Both the position numbers and the translations under genes were made by a program. Shown here in pieces: positions 20,796 to 30,959 of a stretch of 64,000 nucleotides of DNA. Position 1 is the stretch's first letter. Each line of letters begins with the position of its first letter. The notes beneath the pieces were generated by a model. That model was not told the origin of the DNA and made no database searches. It worked only from the letters and a program-made list of their open reading frames with translations. The stretch is from assembly GCA_946406115.1 (NCBI GenBank), contig OX291560.1:9177158-9241157 (forward strand), in the 5' to 3' direction. This DNA comes from Apoda limacodes. Taxonomy: Eukaryota; Arthropoda; Insecta; Lepidoptera; Limacodidae.

Positions 20796-21355
20796 AAAAA
20801 CGTGTTGACTATGCTTTACTCTACCACTAGTTTTCCTTTACATACTAATTTGGCGCTACTTACGATTGGTACCTACTAATTAGTGATCTGTAGATTTCTT
20901 ACCCCATTTTTCTATGACTTTAAAACATTATATTTGGCTTGTCAGCTTTACAAACACATTACTTGGTGGCCTATGGCCATTATTGGCCATAATGTACCAA
21001 ATTTAAACCACCAGTGGTTGAACTGGGAACTACCATATGTCGATTATGACGGTTTACTTGCGTATATACTAGCGCCAGTACATGTATCTTTATAGATTAT
21101 GCTAACAAGGTGATCGCAGTTCTTCCGTAATCACACTAACTATAATCGCAGTTCACAGTTCATCGGTTAGTTCCTAGAGTGGATAACATAGGTAATTTTC
21201 ATACGTCATTTCTTCTATTATCATTTTATAGGTTAAGCTAAATTTTAAGTCGTTTTAGGGTTCCATATTAAAAACTTAAAACGAAAACGTTTTTGAACCA
21301 CTTCGATAATGAAACTGATAGTAAAATAATAGTAAATAAAACAAAGTACGCGCAG

Positions 21356-21415
21356 TGGTTGACAGTTGGGCTGCCATGCAGGTCCCGGGTTCGAATACCG
21401 GCAGGGGTAACCAAT
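21356..21415 (+). repeat. tRNA-like (SINE-type) fragment
   Basis: 'gcagtggttgacagttggg' and 'gggttcgaataccgg' sit at A- and B-box spacing. No good acceptor-stem pairing was seen, so a SINE head is more likely than a tRNA gene. Confidence 0.5.
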
Positions 21416-21419
21416 TTTT

Positions 21420-22790
21420 ATAGTAAGGATTAAAAAAAATATAAAAAGATTAACTACTTAGTTTCTTGCAGGCTCTATTCTTATAACTTTGTAAAAAAAA
21501 TTTAAGAAAGAATTGGTGTGTCAGTTTTATTTTATGGGTGCGTTTAGTGCACGTATATATGTATACGTACGTATACGTAGACGGTATTTATCGATTATTG
21601 AATTTGTGTGCTTGTGATTGGCGTTACTGTACTTGCATGTTCTCAAAGCTACAATATAACCTCAAAAATAAACATTCATACCTATAGTGTGAGGCAGTGG
21701 TCTGTATACCCTCGCAATTTAGGAGCGATCAGAATTGTTACTAGGAAGATGGACCACTAAAAATTTGTTTTTTTCGAGATTTTAGTACTTTTTGTAGTAA
21801 ATCTGATGCATAATAAGAACTTTATGTATCTCATAAGGTTTTATGCTTGCATTTTTAGAGATGCCATTAACATATGTAAGAAAAGGAGGGGTCTGTAGAG
21901 GAAAATGGACTTAGGTTGATCTAAGCAATGTCATTAAGGTTTGTGCTACCGGGATGGGAATCAATGAAGCAGCAAAAATATTTGGAATACCACCCACCAC
22001 ATTTAAGAAGAGGTTCAATAACAATCAGTTTTAAAAAACGGATGTACTTTGACCGGGTTGTGAATTGGACTGGCTGTGATTGGTAATTTAAGTAGACTAA
22101 GTAATTATTTTTGTAAAGTCCGTCTCTCCTTTGTGGGTGGTCCAGCTCACGTACATAGTAAGGAAGTGATGGTCAAATGTAATATTTTTTTTATTTTAAA
22201 TTTGCCCTATACTTATTATAAATGGTAGATTAATAATACTGTATTAATACAATACCATTAGCGTGTGTTTTACTTATTAAAGAAAAAAGAAAGAAGCATC
22301 GAAAAAGTGGTCCATCTATCCTTGTATTACCCTATTCGAAAGCGCTGAATAAAAAATAATTCAGTTTGAGTTCAAGTTTGTTACAATTTGTTACAAACTT
22401 AAAACCTATCACGTCTGTGGGACGGGATATTATCAGTGAAACGTAGATGTTGCGAGCTTATATGTATATTAAATCTGTCACCACCACTTCTGGGATAAGT
22501 TTCGTGATGTCATGTTATATAAATGAAACGTTATAAAAATATATCTGCTTAAGAAAATGGTATCTGGTAGCGCAAGTTACAGAGTAACAAAGAAAAAAAA
22601 AACTTTTCAAATTCTAGAAATTGGAACGAATATTTCGTTGGATTGGAACGTATTACGGCAAGTAAATTGATTCATATCTTAAGTTAATCTGACTATGTTG
22701 CTTACATTTAAAGTGCGTTATACACCTACAAAAGCGATACAAAAGAGATTTTGAAAGTTCTTAGGCAATATTCCCATATTTGAGGGATGT
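21420..22790. other. Non-coding stretch, nothing recognised
   Basis: At 21950-22015 the + strand could encode a short stretch like MGINEAAKIFGIPPTTFKKR, the style of a helix-turn-helix DNA-binding segment in pogo/psq-type transposases. It is isolated and very short. Confidence 0.35.
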
Positions 22791-22794
22791 TATC

Positions 22795-22905
22795 TATTGC
22801 CTCAACCTTTATACGCCCCACAGCAGGGCAAAAGGCCTTGAGGCTTAGGCTATAGTCCAACGCGCTGGCCCAGTGTGAATTGGCGGAAGTTTGTCGAGCT
22901 AGTGG
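22795..22905 (-). repeat. Repeat family D fragment
   Basis: 'ggcttaggctatagtccaac' and 'gcgctggcccagtgtgaatt' resemble the block at 13230-13275 ('ggccatagtccacac...ggcacagtgcggatt'). Confidence 0.45.
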
Positions 22906-23334
22906 GTACTCGACAGTGTTGCCGTTTTAGCTGTAGAACTAGCGCTATTCTTGACGCTTCCGCGCTTTCTTTGTTATAACAACGCGCTAATAACAATTTA
23001 GTGCATCTGGTGGAAAATTAAAAAAATATTGGCAACCTCCAATTAGGCCAAAAAGTCGGGGTCCAGAACCATTAAATGCGTAAAAAAAAAAAAAAGAACT
23101 CGCTCGGGTATTCCGCAACCATAATGTTTGGTTTAGTTTATTGTTTTGTCTTCTTTTAACATTTTACTATGGCTGTCTCGCAGGTCTATCTGCTTCTTAT
23201 AACGGCGCGACGGTGCGGAGTTCGTTTATTATTAGAATTTTAGTTTGATGTATGTGTTATCGTAAAAATCTTAAATGGAAATTCTACTGAAAAAGAAGGC
23301 TTATATCCAGAGATATCGTTCGGAATGAGAGACA

Positions 23335-23990
23335 ATGGAAGATTTCAAAAATTGGCTGAGATCCGTGAGTAATGATCTAAATAAGGCCTTCTGTTCACTG
23401 TGCCATACAGAAATGTTTGCAAAAGTAGGCGATTTGCGTAGGCACGCCGACACTAAAAAACATAAAAATAAATATGAAGCTGCATCAAAAAATTTGCAAA
23501 TATGTTTATATGCTGTACCGAAAGAAAACTTTAGTAGATGCCGAAAAGCAGAAGGGAAATTGGCATTATTTATTACGAAACACAGTTCGATTTCTTCGAT
23601 TGATCACCTAACCGATCAATGTAAAGATATATTTGCTGATTCAAAAGCTGTAATTGATCTAAAACTACACAAACTAAATGTACTCAAGTTATTAATCAAG
23701 TCTTGGCACCTCATTTTAAAGAACAACTGTTATTGGATCCCAAAAATACAGTATTAATCTTGATAAATCTACCGATATCAGCTTGTGAAATATTTTAGTC
23801 TGATTTTAAATGCAGTTGTTTCTGCGTTCCTGTCTCTGTAATTTGTAGAGAAGGCTAACTCCGACAGACTTGTGATGAGTTTAATGAAATGCCTTAGTTG
23901 TAATAATCTTCCAATTGCAAATTTAGTTGGTATTGGTACAGATAATGCTGCTGTAATGACAGGACAGCACAACAGAATTATTAAACATGG
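23335..23990 (+). pseudogene. hAT-superfamily transposase fossil with BED zinc finger
   Basis: The first open part (23335-23757, 140 codons) starts MEDFKNWLRS and has a BED-type finger: Cys20-x2-Cys23, then His37-x5-His43 followed by a basic KNK stretch. Next come KAEGKLALFITKHSS and a region matching the segment before the catalytic core of ZBED/hAT transposases. The frame then breaks; further pieces include VLAPHFKEQLL in a shifted frame and, at about 23885-23980, LSCNNLPIANLVGIGTDNAA followed by VMTGQHN, which resembles the conserved block around the second catalytic Asp. The rest is missing. It is inactive as transposase; the finger alone remains open. Confidence 0.75.
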
Positions 23991-23999
23991 TTGACTTTA

Positions 24000-25200
24000 A
24001 TTATTAAATAAAATGATCATAAAGCCACTAAATATGTTATTCTAATTTTTTTTTCAATAATAATCATCATTTTACCTATAGTTAAAATTTTGTGGATTTT
24101 AGCGCTTTTTTCCGCCCTATTTTTTCCAAAATATAGCGCTTTTATATAGGAGTTTGGTGGTTTTATTTTTCCTCGAACGGCAACACTGGTACTTGAGTGT
24201 CAAGTTAACGAGTCGAGTTTTCAAGCCGCATATAAGGTCTCTGACTTGGCATAAAGACTACGCTTTTAAAAATTGTCTATGTTAAAGTAATGCTGTGTCT
24301 GATTTTTTTTCTAATTATTTTATTATGACTCTCTTTTCGAAGTCCATTTGTATCGTTAAAATAATTGTTGAAGTAAATACAATATTCAACGCTGTAGATG
24401 TAAGGTACATATTTTGAGGCATAGGTATACATATGTCTGATGACGCCAAAACGAATTGGCGAAATATTGCAAAAACTTTTTATTTATTTTAATATATATT
24501 TCTTTTTAAAAAGAATCCATCTCAACGTTATATATTTTAACTACAAGTATTTAAATAAATATATTTTTTTGGTAACGTAAACGAATTAAATTTCGTTCTA
24601 GTCGCGGTTTAGACATGAGGACATCTTTTGTCTTTGAGTCCTTTTTAAAAACGCTGACAACTATATAAAAATTTCAATAAGAGCACTCATAAATGCTATA
24701 AATAACAAATAAATTATCTAGATCTATATATTTTTTACAAATAATGTTTGCGAAATGAAAATCTCCGTAAAACTGTTATTACTGAGTAATAAGTAATTTT
24801 TCACAAAACGAAATCAAAAAGCTTTATATGTATGTTTCGAAATGATGAAACATTTAAATACTTCATCTCAATTCCTAATTATAAAATTTCAATGCGTTAA
24901 TATCACGCTAAAATTTAAAGGAATAATTTTTTTATATATAGCCACGCATTCGCATAGCAAAAGTCATAGTGGTAGATCAGCCTTATACGTTACAACAATC
25001 ATATTACATTGCAATCATCGCTGGCGGATCGGCCGACAGTGGAGCAACAATTGCGTGTATCATTGTTATGTGATTGTCTTGTAATGCATTTTATATTGTT
25101 TGAAGTTAACCAGTAACTACTAGTCAATGCGTATAGAATAGTCAAGTACGTTATTAGGGTTGAAAAAATAATTCTGATCTCTTGCGTAAGATTTTTTCAT
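24000..25200. other. AT-rich non-coding stretch
   Basis: No gene recognised. An 80-codon open frame at 24842-25084 has no identifiable domain. Confidence 0.5.
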
Positions 25201-25204
25201 CCTT

Positions 25205-25345
25205 TTTAGGGTTCCGTACCCGAAGGGTCTAAACGGAGCCCTTTTGCTGTGACTAACGTGTCCGTCTGTCCGTCGTCTGTAACACAGGTTTTACAAGCAA
25301 ACGGATGAGGCTACAGTCTAAAAATTTTCACAGTATACACATCTT
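25205..25345 (+). repeat. Interspersed repeat, 'gggttccgtaccc' type
   Basis: 'tagggttccgtacccgaagg' followed by 'gtgtccgtctgtccgtcgtc' is a layout widespread in lepidopteran repeats. The copy is short and decayed. Confidence 0.5.
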
Positions 25346-26045
25346 GTTTATTCAAAACCATAAAAAAATCCAAAAAAATAAATCATTTTTTTACTTCCCA
25401 TTGACCTATGGACTTGATATGTGTTGATAATGTTTATTATTACGTATATTTTACTAACAAATACCAATTCACTAAGTTAGAAACACACGTATGAAAACTT
25501 GATTTACTGACTGATTCATCAACGCACAAAAAATATTTTATTTTTACAGTCAGCAATCGAAGGCGTCTAGACATAGCAAAAATGTATAATAATACTCAAC
25601 TATCCTATATCATCACAAATGGCTATTCAGGTGCTGTTCAGCCAGTCATACATTTTATCTTGGCGCTATGACTGTCTCGACGTTGTTGAATTTATCAAAG
25701 AGGATGACTGAATTTGCAAAATTTATCCCATAAGGAGGTGATATAGGTGATGATAGTTCGTCTGATAATGTGTAAATTTTTAAGTTAAATCCATGAAAAT
25801 TGATATGTGTTTTGAAACAAAATTAAATCCCTTTAAAGGATAAAATAATTAGATCTTATTGTCAATAATACCACGAGAATTGATATCCATTTAACTACTT
25901 GCAATCTTTGCTAAGACTAAAAAAAAACCAAATCATATTGTTTAACTACTTTAAGTAATACGATTTTTAACACGTTTATCATTTACATATAAAAATACAT
26001 AATGTATTATATGTACCTATATACAAGCCACGTTGTCATAATATA

Positions 26046-26061
26046 TCATATGATCATATGA
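26046..26061. repeat. 16-bp perfect palindrome
   Basis: 'tcatatgatcatatga' is self-complementary. It is probably chance in AT-rich DNA. Confidence 0.6.
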
Positions 26062-26124
26062 CTATATCAATTGTCATAATGGGCAGCTTCCAAGCAGCGG
26101 CATGAGGTTTAAAATGTTTTAAAC

Positions 26125-26390
26125 AAGTACTGTTCCTGATCTGAGCCGTAGAAAGCTACTAATTTTTTTTTTTATTTCAGACAGGTGTTGTACCTGGTTT
26201 GAGCTGCAGAAAGCCGCTATTTTTTTTAAATTTTAGATAAATATGGTACCTTGTTAAAGCCGCAGAAAGGCACTGTTTTTCTTTTTAATTTTAGACAGGT
26301 ATTGTATCTGGTTAGAACCGCAGAAAGCTACTAATTTCTTAAATTTTAGACAGGTATGGTACCTGGTTTAAAACTCAGAAAGCCACTGGT
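26125..26390 (+). repeat. Tandem repeat, about 57-bp unit, five imperfect copies
   Basis: Each unit contains 'gacaggtattgtacctggtt' or a variant, then 'gccgcagaaagccactaatt' or a variant, then a T-rich stretch ending 'attttagac'. Copies differ by several substitutions and by length of the T run, so the array is old or diverging. Confidence 0.9.
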
Positions 26391-26394
26391 CTTC

Positions 26395-26490
26395 ATACAT
26401 CACCAAAGCAGACGGTCGGTCTAGCCTATAGGTCACGGTAGCTTATGGACGCTTGCAACACCAATCGCACTGGTCGCGCGTTGTCAACCT
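26395..26490 (-). mobile_element. LINE family A 3'-end fragment, minus
   Basis: 'aggtcacggtagcttatgga' and 'cgcttgcaacacca' are the reverse complement of the family's 3' block ('gttgcaagcgtccataggct'). Confidence 0.6.
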
Positions 26491-27327
26491 ATACAGGTAA
26501 CCCAAGACCGGCCGTTGTAAGACCATATATAAAAAGGCCAACATTTACAAAATAAGATAATGATAGGTATTTCAATCAATTTATGTTTATCACATAAAGG
26601 TTTTTAATAACAGTTTACGCATTAGCTACACGCCACAGCGCGCAAATCTCTTTATCTCTATCATTTGATAATTAAAATGATTATTATCGTTTAATTGCTG
26701 TTGGTGTATACTGTAATCTACATACAGGTTAGTGAAAGTTAATCGACGGTGAGTGTTATTGCTGACCTGGCCTTAGATAACAGTAGGTTATCTTTAAACG
26801 GCTGCTAGCAATTAACTGGTACATACGCTTCCTTAAACTTGTTACTTTGCCAACATTTTATCGCGGGGTATTTGACGTGTTGTGTTTTTAGGCTTCAAGG
26901 GGGAGTTAATTTTTATTAAGATCCTTATTATGTATGTTGCTTAAATATTGGTATTTAATAACTGGTCAAAAGTTTTTTTACAAAAAAAACAAGTTTTATT
27001 GTAGAAATTTTAGTGTTATTTATGTTCCCAATTTGTGTCTTTCATATTTTAGAATTGTACTAGTTAGGGATTATATGACTAGTCATAAGTTATTTTAAAA
27101 ACGTTTTGCATTGTTTTTAAAATACATCTGTGAGTTGTAGGCTATAGTACAGCAAACAACCACAAAATATCACGAATTAAGTTTATAGTTGAGTTGGTTT
27201 TTGTTGTAGTTAACAAACGGACTAGTTGTCAAAATTTGACAGTGACAGCTAAAGTTTAGTTAAGTTTCGTAAACTTTTGATTTCAAATATTCAAAGATAT
27301 TTCGCTTGTTCGCTAAAAAAATCCATC

Positions 27328-27528
27328 AGTGTGAAACACACAATTTTTATCTGGGTGTAGTACCCCGAGGAAAATATACACAAGATACAAGAAAAACGAT
27401 AATTAGTGTTTAATTACTTATGAATGAAACAAGTATTATAATTTTAAATAGTTTAATTACAATAAAGTTTCAATAACATAATAGGAACAATAATGTCTGC
27501 AGGTAGTAAACAAATCGCACGCTCAGAG
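27328..27528 (+). other. Candidate transcription start and short first coding exon
   Basis: A TCAGTG arthropod-type initiator lies at 27326-27331. ATG at 27493 opens 12 codons (MSAGSKQIARSE) ending in a splice donor gag|gtaata at 27529, phase 0. No downstream exon could be identified. The chance of such an arrangement in 64 kb is not small, so this is only a candidate. Confidence 0.15.
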
Positions 27529-28094
27529 GTAATAACTTATTTTTCGCGGGTTAACTTAGGTATTTTATGTCACTGGTGAAGCTGCTCATGGTTTTTAATT
27601 ATTAACTTTAAGTTTATGTAGTAAAAGTAATATGTTTATAGTAAAAGCAACCAAAATTATGTACCTACTACGTAATTCCAAATAAATGTTTTTTTTTTTT
27701 TTTAAGGTGCGATCCACCATCATGCCAATTTTAAAATTCTTAGAACAAAAATTATACTCAAAACTTATTTATTCTTGTTGTATTTAATAATTAAACAAAC
27801 TACAATAAATTATCTATAAAATAACATGAAACAAAATATAATAGTATCAAAAATTTAACAAACGTGTTATTTGTTAGTACTAGTAAGGACGAATAGAATT
27901 TCGGACGGTTGCATTATGTTGCAGTGAGATGAAAAAAAATTATTGCTAACAATAGGTTGAGCAATAATTTATGTAATAAAATGAAATGCTTACCAAATTA
28001 AAAATTGTGTCTCAAGACACTTGGGGAAAGTGTTTTTCAAGAAAAATTAAAGTAATACTAAAAAACCATAGTGTTATATCATTAAATATCTTCG

Positions 28095-28298
28095 GGTTGC
28101 GATATGAGCTCCCTGCCAAGGTTTACTCGACGAACTACAGTATGGGGTTCTTCAAGAAAGAAGTTATTAGATTTTGGAAGGGTCGGCAACGTGCGAGTGA
28201 AACCTTGTTGTTGCAAGCGTTCATAGGCTACGGTGACCGCTTACCGTTAGGCTGGCCGTAAGTTTGTTTGCCACCTTAGTGGTATAAAATAAAAAAAT
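28095..28298 (+). mobile_element. LINE family A 3'-end fragment
   Basis: It matches the full copy from 'gatatgagctccctgccaag' (as 37265 onward) through the 3' block to a short A-rich tail. The 91-codon frame at 27986-28261 is a chance fusion of flank with LINE sequence. Confidence 0.88.
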
Positions 28299-29009
28299 AA
28301 CGCTTACCTATTCACTAACCAAACAAACTGCCTAAAATATGAGGAATTACAAAAAAAAAATCACTTGCTTTAGAGACTCTTATATTAACTGCCCTTCATA
28401 TACTTAGAATAAGGTCATATCGCCATGGGCTAACTACGGTTCGTTTAATAATAGTATTTTTCTAATCTAATTATCTGTTTTACTAACCCTGTAGGTTAAG
28501 TCAATCCGCACGTGCCAAATTCAGGTAAAGTGCCTTTTTAAACCGCATTTTCCGAAAATCTAAGGAATCACGATACTACAAAATTTTAACGAAAACGCTT
28601 AACAAGTTCCAAGTTTCAAGGTAGATTATAGTCAAGGCATAACAGCTATTTTTCTTCATAAATTGTTAGTGGAGGACATCATGAAACCACAAAACCCAGT
28701 GAGGGGTGCCATTTAAGATTTAGAAATTCATCGGTTTTTTGTTGTCAAATAGGTTGTTCCATAAAGAAGAAGTATTAGATGTATAATCAATCACCTCTAT
28801 TTTGATACGCTTAGGAATAAAATTCTCTTTCAAACTTAAATGGGATCAACTGTTTAATGTATACCCAATTTAAAAACGAATCATCAATCTACTGTGTTAA
28901 AACTATGCACAGACATAAGTACATAATCATAAAAACTCGACATTAGAAAAAGCAGAAGTATAAAAATTAGAGCGCTAAAAATTGGTACTATGACTAGGTG
29001 TAAGAGTAG

Positions 29010-29132
29010 AAGACCTTATAAACTGGAATCGCTCCTTCAGGTAGGTCCGGGGTAAACGGATTCAATAGCACGTTATACAGAAGACTTAGTTTCTGAGCAT
29101 TCCGGCGAAGGTGGATTGGGATCCACTCGAGT
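29010..29132 (-). pseudogene. LINE-like coding fragment of another family
   Basis: The minus strand reads EWIPIHLRRNAQKLSLLYNV then LLNPFTPDLPEG, protein-like sequence similar in style to the C-terminal part of non-LTR retrotransposon ORFs. It is bounded by AT-rich non-coding DNA. The assignment is tentative. Confidence 0.4.
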
Positions 29133-29589
29133 TCAGTACAAAGTATAAACCGAATACAAAACTTCTGAAGAAAGACATTTTGTTGGTTTAAAAAGGCACT
29201 AGAATCACCGAGAAAACATATATCATAATTAATTCATCCATTTTGGGCAGTAAAGTGTTGAATGGATAAACACAGACACTGATTTTGTTATTTTAATGAT
29301 CCTTTAACGTCGAAAGATTTATTTCTACAAAAAGCTGAATTACAGAGTCTAAAATTACCTCACAAACTACTTCTATCACTCCTGTGACAATAAATAAATG
29401 GCAAATGTAAATAAATGCAACAAAAATGACGGTGCAGAAAGGAAAAGACCTTTCCTTATTTACAATAACTGGAAATCTATTAAAGTTAAGCGCCCATGTT
29501 TTCCGCTAAACACCTTCATATCGTAAGTGCGGCATGTAATGAAATGTTAGTGCCAATATGAGAGCAGTCGCGTGGTACTAGTAGTTTCC

Positions 29590-29705
29590 TACAAAAAGTC
29601 TCGAATACGCCAGACTTTCAAGTACTTTCATTGGTTTCGAAAGTTACATACTACTTACATACATTTGTATCTCGAATTCGATTCTGAAGTGCTCGATACT
29701 TTTCG
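29590..29705. mobile_element. MITE family C, diverged second copy
   Basis: 'aaaaagtctcgaatacgcca', 'ctttcaagtactttcatt', 'ggtttcgaaag' and 'gtatctcgaattcgattct' follow the same order as the element at 16606-16742. Inverted pairing of the ends is weaker here. Confidence 0.45.
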
Positions 29706-30184
29706 CATTAAGCTACCTAGCACAAAACGAAGGAAAGGATATTGGCTATAAGGCTACAACTACACGTATAAATAGGCTATTATGGTCATAAAATAAAGTA
29801 TGAACACACTTTTTAAATAGTATTTGGATAGAGAAAGTTTTTTTGTGAATTACGCAATGTATGTTAGGTATGTTATCTGTATTTTATTTCAACTGATATA
29901 TATTGTATGTATGTATATGGATGTATAATCTGGAGAACGGACACACTCTTGTCATCAACCAATTTCTTACTGCCTCCGTTACAGTGGTGTCCGCTAGCCG
30001 CAACATTGCCCTTTAAAGCCGTGAAGCTGGACGGATATTTTTTTTTTTGATAAGTCTTGTTATGTCGTCTTTGAAAAAGTAAGTGGTAAAAATGATAGAA
30101 AAAGCGTCTTGAGGGATGAAGGAAGAAAAATGAAAAGAGTGAAAAAAGTGAAGAAAGTGATAAAACTTGGATACGTAAAATAAA

Positions 30185-30270
30185 GACTTATGTGAAGCCC
30201 GAAATCCGCATTGGGCCTGCGTGTGGACTATGGCCGGAATCCCCTTTGGTGAGGGTAAGCCGCGCTCAAA
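30185..30270 (+). repeat. Repeat family D fragment
   Basis: 'atccgcattgggcctgcgtg', 'tggactatggcc' and 'tttggtgagggtaagcc' are the reverse complement of the block at 13205-13280. Confidence 0.6.
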
Positions 30271-30624
30271 AAGTGGGGATGAATAAGACTGATAAGGAAA
30301 CCAATGTATGTTTAGAATTTTTACATATTTGTAAGATCTTTTTGTCACAATTTTGTTTCATAATGGAAGTTTCCTTATAAGTCTATTTACGTGTCTGTCC
30401 ATCCGTTTGTCTAAAACAAATATCTAGCCCAAAAACCAATAAAAGCTTAAAGGAAAATAATAACAGTTTCGTTCAGTAATAAGCTACGTTACAGAACCAT
30501 CAGTGCGTAAGTTTGTCTTTTATTTAACTTTTTTTAATTTTTGCCCCAGAATTTAAAATCTTGTTCCAATCGTGAAAGCTGTGCTGTGTGTCCGTTGGAC
30601 AAAGTTTGTCAAAGAACGCCATCA

Positions 30625-30948
30625 TGTTCTACCTACCACGGCTACGTTCTACAATCACACTTCTCGCCATCAGCGGGGAATTTATCCTCACACCTTAGAA
30701 CCTAAATGGTCACGTACAGTTTTAGAGGTACTTCCTCCCGCGAACGCTTAGGTTGTGGAATGAACTCCCTGCCAAGGTTTTCTCTCAGGACTGCAGTAAG
30801 AGGTTCTGCAAAAAAGAAGATTTTTGAAGGGTTGGTAAAGCGCGAGTGTTGCCCTAGATGTTGCAAGCATCTATAGGCTGCGGTGATCGCTTACCATCAA
30901 GCGGGTCGCAAGCTTATTTGCTACCTTAGTGGTATAAAAAAAATCCTC
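30625..30948 (+). mobile_element. LINE family A 3'-end fragment
   Basis: It matches the full copy from about 37130 to the poly-A, including 'cctcccgcgaacgctt' and 'atgaactccctgccaag'. Several small deletions are present, so it is older than the copy at 19458. Confidence 0.88.
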
Positions 30949-30959
30949 CAGCTTTCTCA

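Larger units (their letters stand above)
19404..20884. mobile_element. Inverted repeats flanking a LINE copy (possible composite or TIR element)
   Basis: About 40 bases at 19404-19447 and 20845-20884 are inverted copies. The best core is 'caatcgtaagtggcgccaaa' at 19425-19444, matched with one mismatch in reverse complement at the right end. Both outer ends carry 'taattag', which could be a target duplication or part of the palindrome. The interval between is almost entirely the truncated LINE family A copy. It may be an inverted-repeat DNA element into which a LINE inserted. Confidence 0.6.

Noticed and set aside
21950..22015. Helix-turn-helix-like short peptide (MGINEAAKIFGIPPTTFKKR)
   Set aside because: It resembles the pipsqueak-type DNA-binding segment of some transposases, but is only about 20 residues with nothing recognisable around it.
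26125..26390. CRISPR-like array
   Set aside because: The units are contiguous and imperfect, without unique spacers, and the genome is eukaryotic; it is an ordinary tandem repeat.
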